Below are positions 54,439-62,262 of a stretch of DNA of 64,000 nt, one piece after another. Within the stretch, counting starts at the first letter, position 1; each line of letters opens with the position of its first letter. Both the position numbers and the translations under genes were made by a program. This stretch comes from Microbacterium sp. AK009. GTDB taxonomy: Bacteria > Actinomycetota > Actinomycetes > Actinomycetales > Microbacteriaceae. Below the pieces are notes generated by a model. That model ran no database searches. It was given only the letters and a program-made list of their open reading frames with translations, and was not told where the DNA came from. The stretch lies in the NCBI RefSeq assembly GCF_013410955.1, contig NZ_JACCCG010000005.1, forward strand, positions 248,001 through 312,000, in the 5' to 3' direction.

Positions 54439-56130
54439 ATGGGCGACTCCCCGGGTTTTCTGGATGGACCACGATCGGACCTGGAGAAGACCCTCGACGA
54501 CTTGATCGCCGATGCTCAGCGCGTCCTCACAGCGGAGACGCGGCTGCGCAGTCTTCTGGCTGCGAACCGTGCGGTGACCGAGGAGCTCGACCTCGACCAG
54601 ACACTGCATCGGATCGTCGACGTCGCCGCCGCGCTCGTCCACGCTGAGTACGCCGCTCTGGGCGTCGTCGGCGGCGACGGCAAGCTGGAACGCTTCATCC
54701 ACACCGGAATGGATCCGGATGTGGTCGCGGCCATCGGCCACCTTCCAGAGGGGCGCGGGCTGCTGGGTGCGGTCATCGAGGAAACCCACACGATCCGTCT
54801 CGGTGACCTGGCCGGCGATGCCCGATCTGCGGGCTTCCCGCCGCACCACCCGCAGATGCACGGGTTTCTCGGAGTTCCGGTGCGTACGAGGGAAGAGGTC
54901 TTCGGCAACCTGTACCTCACCAACCCCGCGGCGGGCGAGTTCACCTCCGAGGATGCGGAGCTGATCGAAGCCCTGGCGGCTACGGCGGGAATCGCGATCG
55001 ACAACGCCCGCCTGTTCGACCGAGCCGTGCGACAGCGTCGCCTGGCCAGTGCACTGTCGAGCATCAGCGCCGCACTGCTCGCCCCCGGCGGCGAGGAACC
55101 CATGGACATCGTGGTCCGCGGACTGAGCGACGTCGTCGCGGCCGACCTCATCACGATCGTGGTACCCGAGCAGGAGGGGAGGATGCATCGGGTGGTCGCC
55201 GCCTGGGGGGACCACGCCGAGGAGCTGCAGGGCACGCTGCACCTCGCGGAGGCCTCCGTCACGGAGCAGGCGATGAGGACCGGAGAACTCGCGACGGTCA
55301 ACGGCAAGCGCGCCTACCTCGACGGTCGCCTGATTCTGGGGTCGACCGTCGCGGTGCCCTTCATGGCCACGCAGCACCCCACGGGAGCCATCTTCGTCGC
55401 ACGCCACCCGGAGCGGCCGCACCTCTCCTCTGCCGACCTCGAAGCAGTATCGGAGTTCGCCTCGCAGGCGGGCATCGCCGTGACCCTGGCCTGGGCGCGG
55501 CGCGACCGACAGCGACTGGAAGTGATGGAAGACCGTGCACGCATCGCCCGCGATCTCCACGACCATGTCATCCAGCGTCTGTTCGCATCGGGTATCCGAC
55601 TGCAGGCCTTGGCGTCGATCGAGGGACCGCATACGCCGGCGCTCGAGCGCGAGGTCGCCGAGATCGATGCCGCGATCAACGACATCCGTGCGGCGATCTT
55701 CACCCTCCGCACCCGTCCCGAGTCAGGCGTCCCGGCCGCCCGGCACCGGGTGATCGACGTCATCACCGAGCTTTCGCCCGTCCTGACGACGCCGCCCCAT
55801 CTGACGTTCCGCGGTCCCGTCGACCTCGTTCTGAGCGGCGACCTCGCCGACGACGTCATCGCGGTCGTCCGCGAATCGCTGGCCAACATCGCCCGGCACG
55901 CCAGCGCGACATCCTCCACGGTGTCGATCGAGGTCGACGACGGCGGGGTGGCGGTCGTCGTCGAAGACGACGGCCACGGACCGCCGCCACACGTGACCCG
56001 CCGCGGCGGAACGAAGAACCTGCAGGACCGGGCATCCCGGCGCGGCGGCACCTACGCACTCACGAGGGGCCCGGAACGAGGCGCGCGGGCGGAATGGCGC
56101 GTGCCCCTTCTCCCCCCGCCCAGCCGGTGA
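54439..56130 (+). CDS. devS: DevS/DosT-like GAF-GAF histidine kinase
   Basis: 563 residues. GAF-A spans about 55-205, GAF-B about 225-355, the HisKA_3 dimerisation domain follows with DRARIARDLHDHVIQRLF (phospho-accepting His374), and the HATPase domain ends the protein (VRESLANIARHAS, VEDDGHG, GGTKNLQDRASRRGG). GAF-A carries FPPHHPQMHGFLGVPVR, the motif that in M. tuberculosis DevS holds the heme ligand His149; here it is His137. AGGAG six bases upstream fixes ATG 54439. With the DevR-like regulator at 59604-60251 it forms a probable heme-based O2/redox two-component system. Confidence 0.9.
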   Translation: MGDSPGFLDGPRSDLEKTLDDLIADAQRVLTAETRLRSLLAANRAVTEELDLDQTLHRIVDVAAALVHAEYAALGVVGGDGKLERFIHTGMDPDVVAAIGHLPEGRGLLGAVIEETHTIRLGDLAGDARSAGFPPHHPQMHGFLGVPVRTREEVFGNLYLTNPAAGEFTSEDAELIEALAATAGIAIDNARLFDRAVRQRRLASALSSISAALLAPGGEEPMDIVVRGLSDVVAADLITIVVPEQEGRMHRVVAAWGDHAEELQGTLHLAEASVTEQAMRTGELATVNGKRAYLDGRLILGSTVAVPFMATQHPTGAIFVARHPERPHLSSADLEAVSEFASQAGIAVTLAWARRDRQRLEVMEDRARIARDLHDHVIQRLFASGIRLQALASIEGPHTPALEREVAEIDAAINDIRAAIFTLRTRPESGVPAARHRVIDVITELSPVLTTPPHLTFRGPVDLVLSGDLADDVIAVVRESLANIARHASATSSTVSIEVDDGGVAVVVEDDGHGPPPHVTRRGGTKNLQDRASRRGGTYALTRGPERGARAEWRVPLLPPPSR

Positions 56131-56149
56131 CGCGCAACGACCACACGCC

Positions 56150-57142
56150 TCAGATCGTCACCTTCTCCCCGTGGTCGGGAACGCGCGCAGCGCAGTGCAG
56201 TTCGCGCTCGATGCGCAGTCGCAGCGCGTCGGCGACTGCGGGTTCGCCATGGGTGACGTAGACCATGTCCGGCCGCGATCCTGTCCGCATCCAGTCGATC
56301 GTCTGTCGGGCATCGGCGTGGGCCGACATCGTGTGCAGGTGGTGCACCTCCGCACGGACGGGGACGTCTTTCCCGAAGACCCTGACGGTCTCCGCGCCCG
56401 CCAGCAGCGCAGCGCCCCATCGTCGACGCTCCTGATCATCGTGGCCAGGTCGTAGATCCGGTCGAGTTCGGCCTGGTCGATCCGGTGTTCCGTGGCGTGC
56501 CTGCGATACACGTCCACGACGCTGACGGCCATCGGACTGTTGACGAAGATCGGGATGTCGGGGATGTCGCCCGCCGCTCGCAGGCGGGAGAGGTGGAGGA
56601 GGATGGTCTCGGTCCGACCCACGGCGGAGGCCGGTATGAGAACGACCCCTCCGGCTGCTGCGACCCTGCGGACGATCTCGCCGAGAACGACCTGCGGATC
56701 GGCCATGCCGTGGGTTGCATCCGGCGCAGCGCCCGCTCGGCGTCTCGGGCGTCGTACAGCGGACGAGGATGCTCGTGCCGAGACCATCCGCCTCGGGCAG
56801 CGGCCCGCGCCTCCTCTTCCAGGAGGTGGGCGCTGTCGGGGAGCAGGATCGCACAGAGTTCGGCCGTGCCTCCACTCGTGAGGATGGGACCGCCGAAGCC
56901 GTCACGGACGAGCGCCGGCAGGTAGCCGGAGTGATCCAGGTGGCGTGGGTCGGGATGACAGCGTCGATGGAACTCGGATCGACGGGGAAGGGTGCGCGGT
57001 TGCGCGCCCGCAGCACCTTGAAGCCCTGGAAGAGTCCGCAGTCGACCAAGACCCGACGATCCGAACGCTCGACGAGATAGCGCGACCCCGTGACGGTGTC
57101 GGCAGCGCCGAGAAACCGGAGCGAGCCTCCCACCCCGGTCAT
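56150..57142 (-). pseudogene. Broken beta-CASP metallo-beta-lactamase-type RNase (COG1236)
   Basis: The start (ATG 57140-57142, AGGAGG site) reads [19 protein letters not shown] and continues to DAVIPTHA. There one base of a C-run is missing near 56942, inside the HxHxDH metal motif, so [18 protein letters not shown] continues in another frame. A second jump near 56712-56722 moves to a third frame and omits about 85-90 residues (the DAGHILGS and SGDLGR region). A third near 56420-56440 returns to the first frame and omits about 70 residues (the SASGM region). The intact end is [13 protein letters not shown] to [12 protein letters not shown]. 993 bp remain of an expected ~1.4 kb. Confidence 0.9.
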
Positions 57143-57198
57143 GACGCCTCCTCCTGCGCTCCTGTCGTCCATACAAGCGCGGGCGCGCATGCGAGGAG

Positions 57199-57212
57199 GG
57201 GACCAAAGGCCC
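57199..57212. promoter_or_regulatory. DosR-box-like site upstream of pfkB
   Basis: GGGACCAAAGGCCC agrees at 12 of 14 positions with the DosR core GGGACTWWAGTCCC, the best of the three sites. It lies 61 bp before the pfkB start and 57 bp before the start of the divergent broken MBL gene. Confidence 0.62.
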
Positions 57213-57273
57213 GAGACCGGGGTGAGCGTCGGGAGACGCTGATCTCGCCGTGACGGCCGGTCAGGAGGACGCC

Positions 57274-58251
57274 GTGCACCCCGCAGCGATCGTGACGCTC
57301 ACCATGAACCCCGCCCTCGACGTGTCCACACGCATCGACCGGATGGAGCCGGAGCGGAAGCTCCGGTGCGCTCCGCCCAGCTACGACCCGGGCGGAGGCG
57401 GGGTGAATGTCAGCCGCACGATCCGACGTCTGAACGGGCAGTCACTGGCGATCTGCGCGTTGGGGGGATCGTCCGCAGACACCTACCTCGGTCTGCTCGA
57501 GAAGGAGAGCGTGGAGACCCTCGTCATCCCCATCGAGGGGACGACCCGTCAGAGCTTCACGGTGACGGAGACCACCACTGCCTGCCAGTACCGGTTCATC
57601 CTGCCCGGTCCGACCCTGACGGAGGCGGAGTGGCGGCAGTGCCTCCGCATCGCGGCGGAGCGACGTGCCCCTGAGGGGTACCTCGTCGCCAGCGGCAGCC
57701 TCCCCCCGGGCGTACCGACCGACTTCTATGCACGGCTGGCGACGGCGGTGAGCGGCACGGGGACCCGCGTGGTCGTCGATGCAGCAGGCCCCGCCCTCTC
57801 CGCAGCCCTGGACGCGGGAGTCTTCCTCATCAAGCCGAGCCGCGACGAGTTGGCACACCTCGCCGGAGTCGACCCCGCGTCGTCCGTTCCGGACCTCGTC
57901 CGCGTCGCCCGTTTGCTCATCCTTTCGCGGCGCACGGATCTGGTCGCTCTCAGCCTGGGCCGGGAAGGGGCCGTTCTGGTCACCCGCGACACCGAGATCC
58001 TCGTTCCCGTTCCCGACGTCAGCGTGGTGAGCACGGTCGGGGCCGGCGACGCCTTCGTCGGTGGATTCATCTCTGCACTCGCCGCCGATCACGGGCTGGA
58101 GGCGGCCCTGCGGTTCGCGGTCGCCGCGGGAACGGCGACGGCGATGCGTCCGGGCACCCAGCTGTGTCACCTCGACGACGTCGAGCGGCTTGTGACACGA
58201 CTGCCACCGTCAGGGACTTTGTACCCTCCACCCGACCGGGAGTCGGCCTAG
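57274..58251 (+). CDS. pfkB: 6-phosphofructokinase, PfkB family
   Basis: 325 residues. N-terminal motif [15 protein letters not shown], substrate loop [16 protein letters not shown] and C-terminal catalytic motif [17 protein letters not shown] identify the PfkB/tagatose-6-phosphate kinase group. M. tuberculosis keeps a similar gene (Rv2029c) in its DosR regulon next to stress proteins. AGGAGG five bases upstream fixes GTG 57274; an in-frame GTG eight codons earlier has no site. It is followed 37 bp later by a universal stress protein gene. Confidence 0.93.
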   Translation: MHPAAIVTLTMNPALDVSTRIDRMEPERKLRCAPPSYDPGGGGVNVSRTIRRLNGQSLAICALGGSSADTYLGLLEKESVETLVIPIEGTTRQSFTVTETTTACQYRFILPGPTLTEAEWRQCLRIAAERRAPEGYLVASGSLPPGVPTDFYARLATAVSGTGTRVVVDAAGPALSAALDAGVFLIKPSRDELAHLAGVDPASSVPDLVRVARLLILSRRTDLVALSLGREGAVLVTRDTEILVPVPDVSVVSTVGAGDAFVGGFISALAADHGLEAALRFAVAAGTATAMRPGTQLCHLDDVERLVTRLPPSGTLYPPPDRESA

Positions 58252-58288
58252 CCTCGACGCCACCCCGTTGTCAGATCGAAGGTCGCAG

Positions 58289-59128
58289 ATGGAATCGATC
58301 GTGCTCGCCTACGACGGCTCGCCCGCCTCCGTGGCCGCGCTGGCGTGGGTTGCGACGCGGGCCGCCCGTTCGGTCGTGGGCGTCGATGTCGTGACGGTGA
58401 TCTCGCGCTTCACACAGGAACGCGGCGCCGCCCTGCGACACCTCGGTGACGCGGAGGCCTTCCTTCGCGAGCGCGTTCCCGGGATCGGGGTGCAGTTGCA
58501 CCGGCTCGAGGGCGGCGTGGAGCCTGCCCTGACCCTCATGAGCAGCAACGCCGACATCGTCGTCCTCGGTATCACTCTCGGGCACCCGGTCCGGGCGGCT
58601 CTGTCGGGGGCGCTGCCACTCACCGTCAGTGCGCGCTCCCGGGCGCCGGTCGTGCTGGTGCCCGCCGACTGGTCCGACGGCGGCGACCCCGTCACGGTAG
58701 GCGTGAGCGCGGACGACAGCTCGGACGCCGCGGTCGCATTCGCAGCGGCGGAAGCGGACCTCACCAGCGTCTCCCTTCGGTTGGTCCATGCCTGGCAGAT
58801 GCCGCCTCCCTCCTTCGCCGGTGGCGCGACCCCCACGCTGGACGCGGTCATGGCCGAGCATCGAGGCGTTCTGGATACGCGCATGCGCTGGGTGATCGCC
58901 CGGTATCCGAGCATGGGCCTCCGCAGCGACCTCGTGCGCGATCTCGCCGGCCCGACGCTGCTGCGTCACGCCTCCCACTCGTCGCTCCTGGTCATCGGAA
59001 CTCATCATCGCGGCCTGCTGCAGGGGCGTCTGAGCAGTTCGGTGGCACAGGACCTGGTGTGGCGGGCGCCGTGTCCGATCGCGGTCGTGCCCGCGAAGAC
59101 AGCTGATGATGAACGAGAGGAAGACTGA
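58289..59128 (+). CDS. Tandem-domain universal stress protein
   Basis: 279 residues, two UspA domains (about 1-140 and 142-279). The first begins SIVLAYDGSPASVAALAWVA and the second is entered at PVTVGVSADDSSDAAVAFAA. The ATP-loop glycines are degenerate in both. GAAGG six bases before ATG 58289 sets the start. It lies in a pfkB-usp-membrane-protein unit; its TGA overlaps the next ATG by one base. Confidence 0.92.
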   Translation: MESIVLAYDGSPASVAALAWVATRAARSVVGVDVVTVISRFTQERGAALRHLGDAEAFLRERVPGIGVQLHRLEGGVEPALTLMSSNADIVVLGITLGHPVRAALSGALPLTVSARSRAPVVLVPADWSDGGDPVTVGVSADDSSDAAVAFAAAEADLTSVSLRLVHAWQMPPPSFAGGATPTLDAVMAEHRGVLDTRMRWVIARYPSMGLRSDLVRDLAGPTLLRHASHSSLLVIGTHHRGLLQGRLSSSVAQDLVWRAPCPIAVVPAKTADDEREED

Positions 59129-59601
59129 TGCGCGCCATTCGACTCGCACTCATGACCGTGCAGGCATTCGTTGCGTTGACCGCAGCGATCGGCGGGGCTG
59201 CGCTGATCGTCGGCACGCTGCTGCCGTCCCTTGCGACGGTCCTCATGCCGCCGCTGGACTACCTGTCGGGCTCGCCGTTCTCGTCCTATCTCATTCCGGG
59301 GCTGGCCCTCATCCTGGTGGTGGGTGGGACCCACACGGCCGCACTGGTGCTCACCCTCGCCCGGTCACCATGGTCTGCGGCGACGAGCGCGCTGGCGGGC
59401 TTCGCGTGCCTCGCGTGGATCTTCGTGCAGATGATCTACATTCCCTTCAGCGTGCTCCAGCTGGTGTACGCGGCTCTCGGGGCAGCCGAACTCGCCCTCA
59501 CCATGCTGACGATGGGCATCTGGGAACGGCGACGGGTGACGCACCGGTCGACGTTCGTCGCCGATTCGCGCCCGCAATCCGGACGCACGCATCGCGTGTG
59601 A
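59128..59601 (+). CDS. Small four-helix membrane protein
   Basis: 157 residues with four membrane helices (for example LALMTVQAFVALTAAIGGAA and YLIPGLALILVVGGTHTAAL) and a polar tail rich in Arg/Ser. I do not recognise the family. ATG overlaps the stress-protein stop (TGATG), so it is translated with it and probably belongs to the same regulon. It is convergent with the devR-like gene, with two bases between stops. Confidence 0.75.
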   Translation: MRAIRLALMTVQAFVALTAAIGGAALIVGTLLPSLATVLMPPLDYLSGSPFSSYLIPGLALILVVGGTHTAALVLTLARSPWSAATSALAGFACLAWIFVQMIYIPFSVLQLVYAALGAAELALTMLTMGIWERRRVTHRSTFVADSRPQSGRTHRV

Positions 59602-59603
59602 CC

Positions 59604-60251
59604 TCAGCTGTCGGCGCGCTCCTGGGTGTGATGCAGCTCCACGATCGCGGCCTGGGTGCGGCTGTCGACACCGAGCTTCCGAAGCAGCGACGAGACGTAG
59701 TTCTTCACCGTCTTCTCGGCGATCCCGAGGCGCTCGCCGATCTGGCGATTGGTCATCCCGTCGGCGATCAAGCGGAGGATCTGGCGCTCGCGCAGGCCGA
59801 GCGACCCCCATCGCGGGTCATCGCTGTCGGCCTGGCTCCGAAGCGCGTCGGCCGACCGCTGTCCCAGCGGGCTGTTGATCAGGCGCCGACCGGCAGCGAT
59901 GGCGCGGATCGCCTCCACAAGCCCGGCTCCCCGGATGTCTTTCAGGACGTAACCGGCAGCACCGGCGAGCGTCGCGGCGTGCAGCGCCGCGTCGTCGTCG
60001 AATGCGGTGAGGATCAGACAGCGCACGTGCGGGAGACGTGACCCGATCTCACGGCACAGATCGATCCCGTTCCCGTCGGGAAGGTGGACATCGAGAACGG
60101 CGATGTCGGGAGACGTCGCCTCGATACGGCTGAGCGCATCTCGGACGGTTCCCGCTTCGCCGATGACCTCGATGTCGGAATGAGCCTCGAGGATGTCTGC
60201 CAGCCCACGGCGGAGGATCTCATGGTCGTCGACGAGGAAGACGCGGAGCAC
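59604..60251 (-). CDS. devR: DevR/DosR-like LuxR-family response regulator
   Basis: 215 residues. The receiver domain has phosphorylation site Asp54 in VLDVHLPDG and Lys104 in YVLKD. The LuxR domain has LRERQILRLIADGMTNRQIG and the recognition helix AEKTVKNYVSSLL, with the Lys/Lys/Asn residues that contact the GGGAC motif in M. tuberculosis DosR. AAGGAG precedes the GTG at 60249-60251. It is not adjacent to the kinase gene but both belong to the same island, and DosR-like boxes lie beside three of its genes. Confidence 0.93.
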   Translation of the reverse strand: MLRVFLVDDHEILRRGLADILEAHSDIEVIGEAGTVRDALSRIEATSPDIAVLDVHLPDGNGIDLCREIGSRLPHVRCLILTAFDDDAALHAATLAGAAGYVLKDIRGAGLVEAIRAIAAGRRLINSPLGQRSADALRSQADSDDPRWGSLGLRERQILRLIADGMTNRQIGERLGIAEKTVKNYVSSLLRKLGVDSRTQAAIVELHHTQERADS

Positions 60252-60348
60252 GCGGACTCCTTCCGGATGAGGTGCGGATCCACGACGCTGCGGGTCCGGC
60301 TTCGCGATACAGGCTACGGTCGGGCGAGGGCGCAGAGAAGACCTGGAC

Positions 60349-60362
60349 GGGACCTTCGTACC
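60349..60362. promoter_or_regulatory. DosR-box-like site between devR and the PNPOx-like gene
   Basis: GGGACCTTCGTACC agrees at 11 of 14 positions with the DosR core. It shares GGGACCTTCG with the site at 53270. It lies 53 bp before the start at 60415 and 98 bp from the divergent devR start, so both could be controlled. Confidence 0.55.
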
Positions 60363-60414
60363 TCCCCCGCGGGGCGACAGGGTTTCGGATGAGAATCAGA
60401 GCATAAGGAGTCCC

Positions 60415-60981
60415 ATGGCCGAGATGTCACGTGCACGAGATCTGACCACCGCCGAATGCTGGTCGCTGCTGGAGGGCGAGAAGATCGGACGACTCGCGGT
60501 CACCCGCACCGACGGAACGCCGGACATCTTCCCCGTCAACTTCGTCGCGCATGAGGGGGCTGTCTACATCCGCAGTGCGCCCGATGCGAAGGTCGTCAGC
60601 CTGGATGCGCGGCCCGCCGCCGCCTTCGAGATCGACGGCCATGATGACGACGGAGCGTGGAGCGTCGTCGTCCGGGGCACTGCGGTCCGCACCGTCGACG
60701 ACGTGGAGATCGACGCCAGCGGTATCCGGCGGATCGTGACGGCGAGTCCGCGGTACAAGCCCCATGTTCTCAAACTCGCGGCCCGGACCGTCACGGGTCG
60801 GCGGTTCACCGACCGTGCCCCCGAGCCCCCTGCCGGCGACGAACCCGGGATCTCCTTCCCCAGCAGCAGGCCGAGGTTCCATCGCCCCGAACCCATCCCC
60901 TCCCACCGCCCATGGTCGGAAGGGGTGTCACTCGGGCCGCGGGGAGAGAGCGCCGACGCAGGTGATGCGTCGTCAGCGTGA
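60415..60981 (+). CDS. Pyridoxamine 5'-phosphate oxidase-family flavoprotein, island copy
   Basis: 188 residues. EGEKIGRLAVTRTDGTPDIF, then PVNFVAHEGAVYIRSAPDAK and GAWSVVVRGTAVRT are shared with the paralogue at 9429-9866. A C-terminal tail of about 55 residues rich in Pro/Ser/Arg is unique to this copy. A related protein (Rv0080) belongs to the M. tuberculosis DosR regulon. ATG 60415 follows AAGGAG (60404-60409). The 3' end overlaps the convergent hydrolase gene by nine bases. Confidence 0.85.
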   Translation: MAEMSRARDLTTAECWSLLEGEKIGRLAVTRTDGTPDIFPVNFVAHEGAVYIRSAPDAKVVSLDARPAAAFEIDGHDDDGAWSVVVRGTAVRTVDDVEIDASGIRRIVTASPRYKPHVLKLAARTVTGRRFTDRAPEPPAGDEPGISFPSSRPRFHRPEPIPSHRPWSEGVSLGPRGESADAGDASSA

Positions 60982-61977
60982 CAGCATCGCAGTCGTCCAG
61001 CGACCCATCCGCTCGTAAGCTTCGGCGCGCGCCTCCGGGCGGGACAGGAACACATCGTGCAGCGCGCCGTCGATCCGCTCGATCGTCACCGACGACCCGA
61101 GCCGGAGCGCCGCGCGCGCGATGTCGTCGACCACCAGCACCGAATCGGCGCGGGTCAGCTCGTCATCCCACCGCGTCGGCGCGACGCTCCGTGCCGACAG
61201 CAGCACGCAGACCGGCGCCGAGATCCCGAGGCCCTTCGAGACTGCCGCGTGGCCTGCGACGATCGCCCGCATCCACCCGACGTGCACGGGCAAGCTGCGT
61301 TCCGGCCGCCATGCCGGATCCACCTGCACCGGATCATCGGGATCGGCCACCTCCGCCTGCGCCCGCGCGTAGAAGCCTCCGTCGACCTGCGGCCAGAGAT
61401 CCAGCGGCCGACGGCGGGAATGGATGTCGAGCACCGGCGTGATGGCCTGTCGCACCGACGCACTCAGCTGGAATTCGAGCCACGGACTGTTCAGCACGAT
61501 CGCCGCTGCCGCGTCGGGATGACGCGCAGCCCACAGGCTCGCCGTCAGGCCGCCGGTCGAATGACCGAACAGCACGAGCCGGCGCTCCCCCGTGCCATCC
61601 GCTCTCCGTCCCATCGCCGTCAGGGCCGCGGCGATGTCGGGGTCGTAGTCGGCGAGGTCGCCGATGTAGCCCGGTGTCTGACCGGCACGCAGGCTCCGGC
61701 CGTACTTGCGCAGATCCAGCGCGTAGAACCTCGCCCCGCGCTCGACCCAGAACCGGGCGAGACGCGTCTGGAAGAAGTAGTCCGACCAGCCGTGGAGGTA
61801 GAGCACGTCGACGTCGGCGAAGGGCTGCGGCCCTCCCGTGAAGAACGCCGCCAGCGAACGGCGGGGCAGCAGCCGCACCAGCGTCGCGACGACCGCGCCT
61901 TCGTCGTCATCGGGGAGCGGCAGCGTCAGCTGCTCGAACGGCTTCCCGAGGACATCCGGCACCCAGCCCTCGGTCAC
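60973..61977 (-). CDS. Alpha/beta hydrolase (lysophospholipase-like)
   Basis: 334 residues. The hydrolase core has VDVLYLHGWSDYFFQTRLAR, RFYALDLRKYGRSLR and the nucleophile elbow FGHSTGG (serine); catalytic Asp and His candidates are in the C-terminal DSVLVVDDIA and DGALHDVFL. It would hydrolyse an ester or act as a lysophospholipase. The GTG at 61975-61977 with GAGG eight bases upstream is preferred to longer in-frame options that run over the small membrane-protein gene. Confidence 0.85.
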   Translation of the reverse strand: MTEGWVPDVLGKPFEQLTLPLPDDDEGAVVATLVRLLPRRSLAAFFTGGPQPFADVDVLYLHGWSDYFFQTRLARFWVERGARFYALDLRKYGRSLRAGQTPGYIGDLADYDPDIAAALTAMGRRADGTGERRLVLFGHSTGGLTASLWAARHPDAAAAIVLNSPWLEFQLSASVRQAITPVLDIHSRRRPLDLWPQVDGGFYARAQAEVADPDDPVQVDPAWRPERSLPVHVGWMRAIVAGHAAVSKGLGISAPVCVLLSARSVAPTRWDDELTRADSVLVVDDIARAALRLGSSVTIERIDGALHDVFLSRPEARAEAYERMGRWTTAMLSR

Positions 61978-62012
61978 CCGGACGGCCTCATGGCGGGTCG
62001 CCGACCCGCGGC

Positions 62013-62198
62013 CTACCAGTTGCCGGGGTTGGAGTCGCGGTTCTCGTGTCGGCTGAGCGTCACCGGCAGCGCCACCGCCGCGCAGAAGACGAGCACGCCG
62101 GCGGCGAAGATCACCGCGCCGAAGTCGGGGTAGTTGAAGCTGACACCCATGATCCACATTCCGCCGACGAGCAAAACCATGTACAGCGCGATCAGCAT
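62013..62198 (-). CDS. Small two-helix membrane protein
   Basis: 61 residues: MLIALYMVLLVGGMWIMGVS, a short polar turn, then a second helix (AVIFAAGVLVFCAAVALPVT) and the tail SRHENRDSNPGNW. GGAGG seven bases upstream supports a real gene. Function unknown; it is 36 bp from the hydrolase start and may be co-transcribed. Confidence 0.8.
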   Translation of the reverse strand: MLIALYMVLLVGGMWIMGVSFNYPDFGAVIFAAGVLVFCAAVALPVTLSRHENRDSNPGNW

Positions 62199-62262
62199 GA
62201 GGTGACCTCCAGGTGAAGGGGAACTCCCCCAGCCTATCCGTGTCGCAGCCGGTGCCGCGCGA

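Noticed and set aside
56158..57206. Two or three separate small genes in the metallo-beta-lactamase segment
   Set aside because: The pieces are ordered fragments of a single family protein in three frames, so a pseudogene is the simpler reading.
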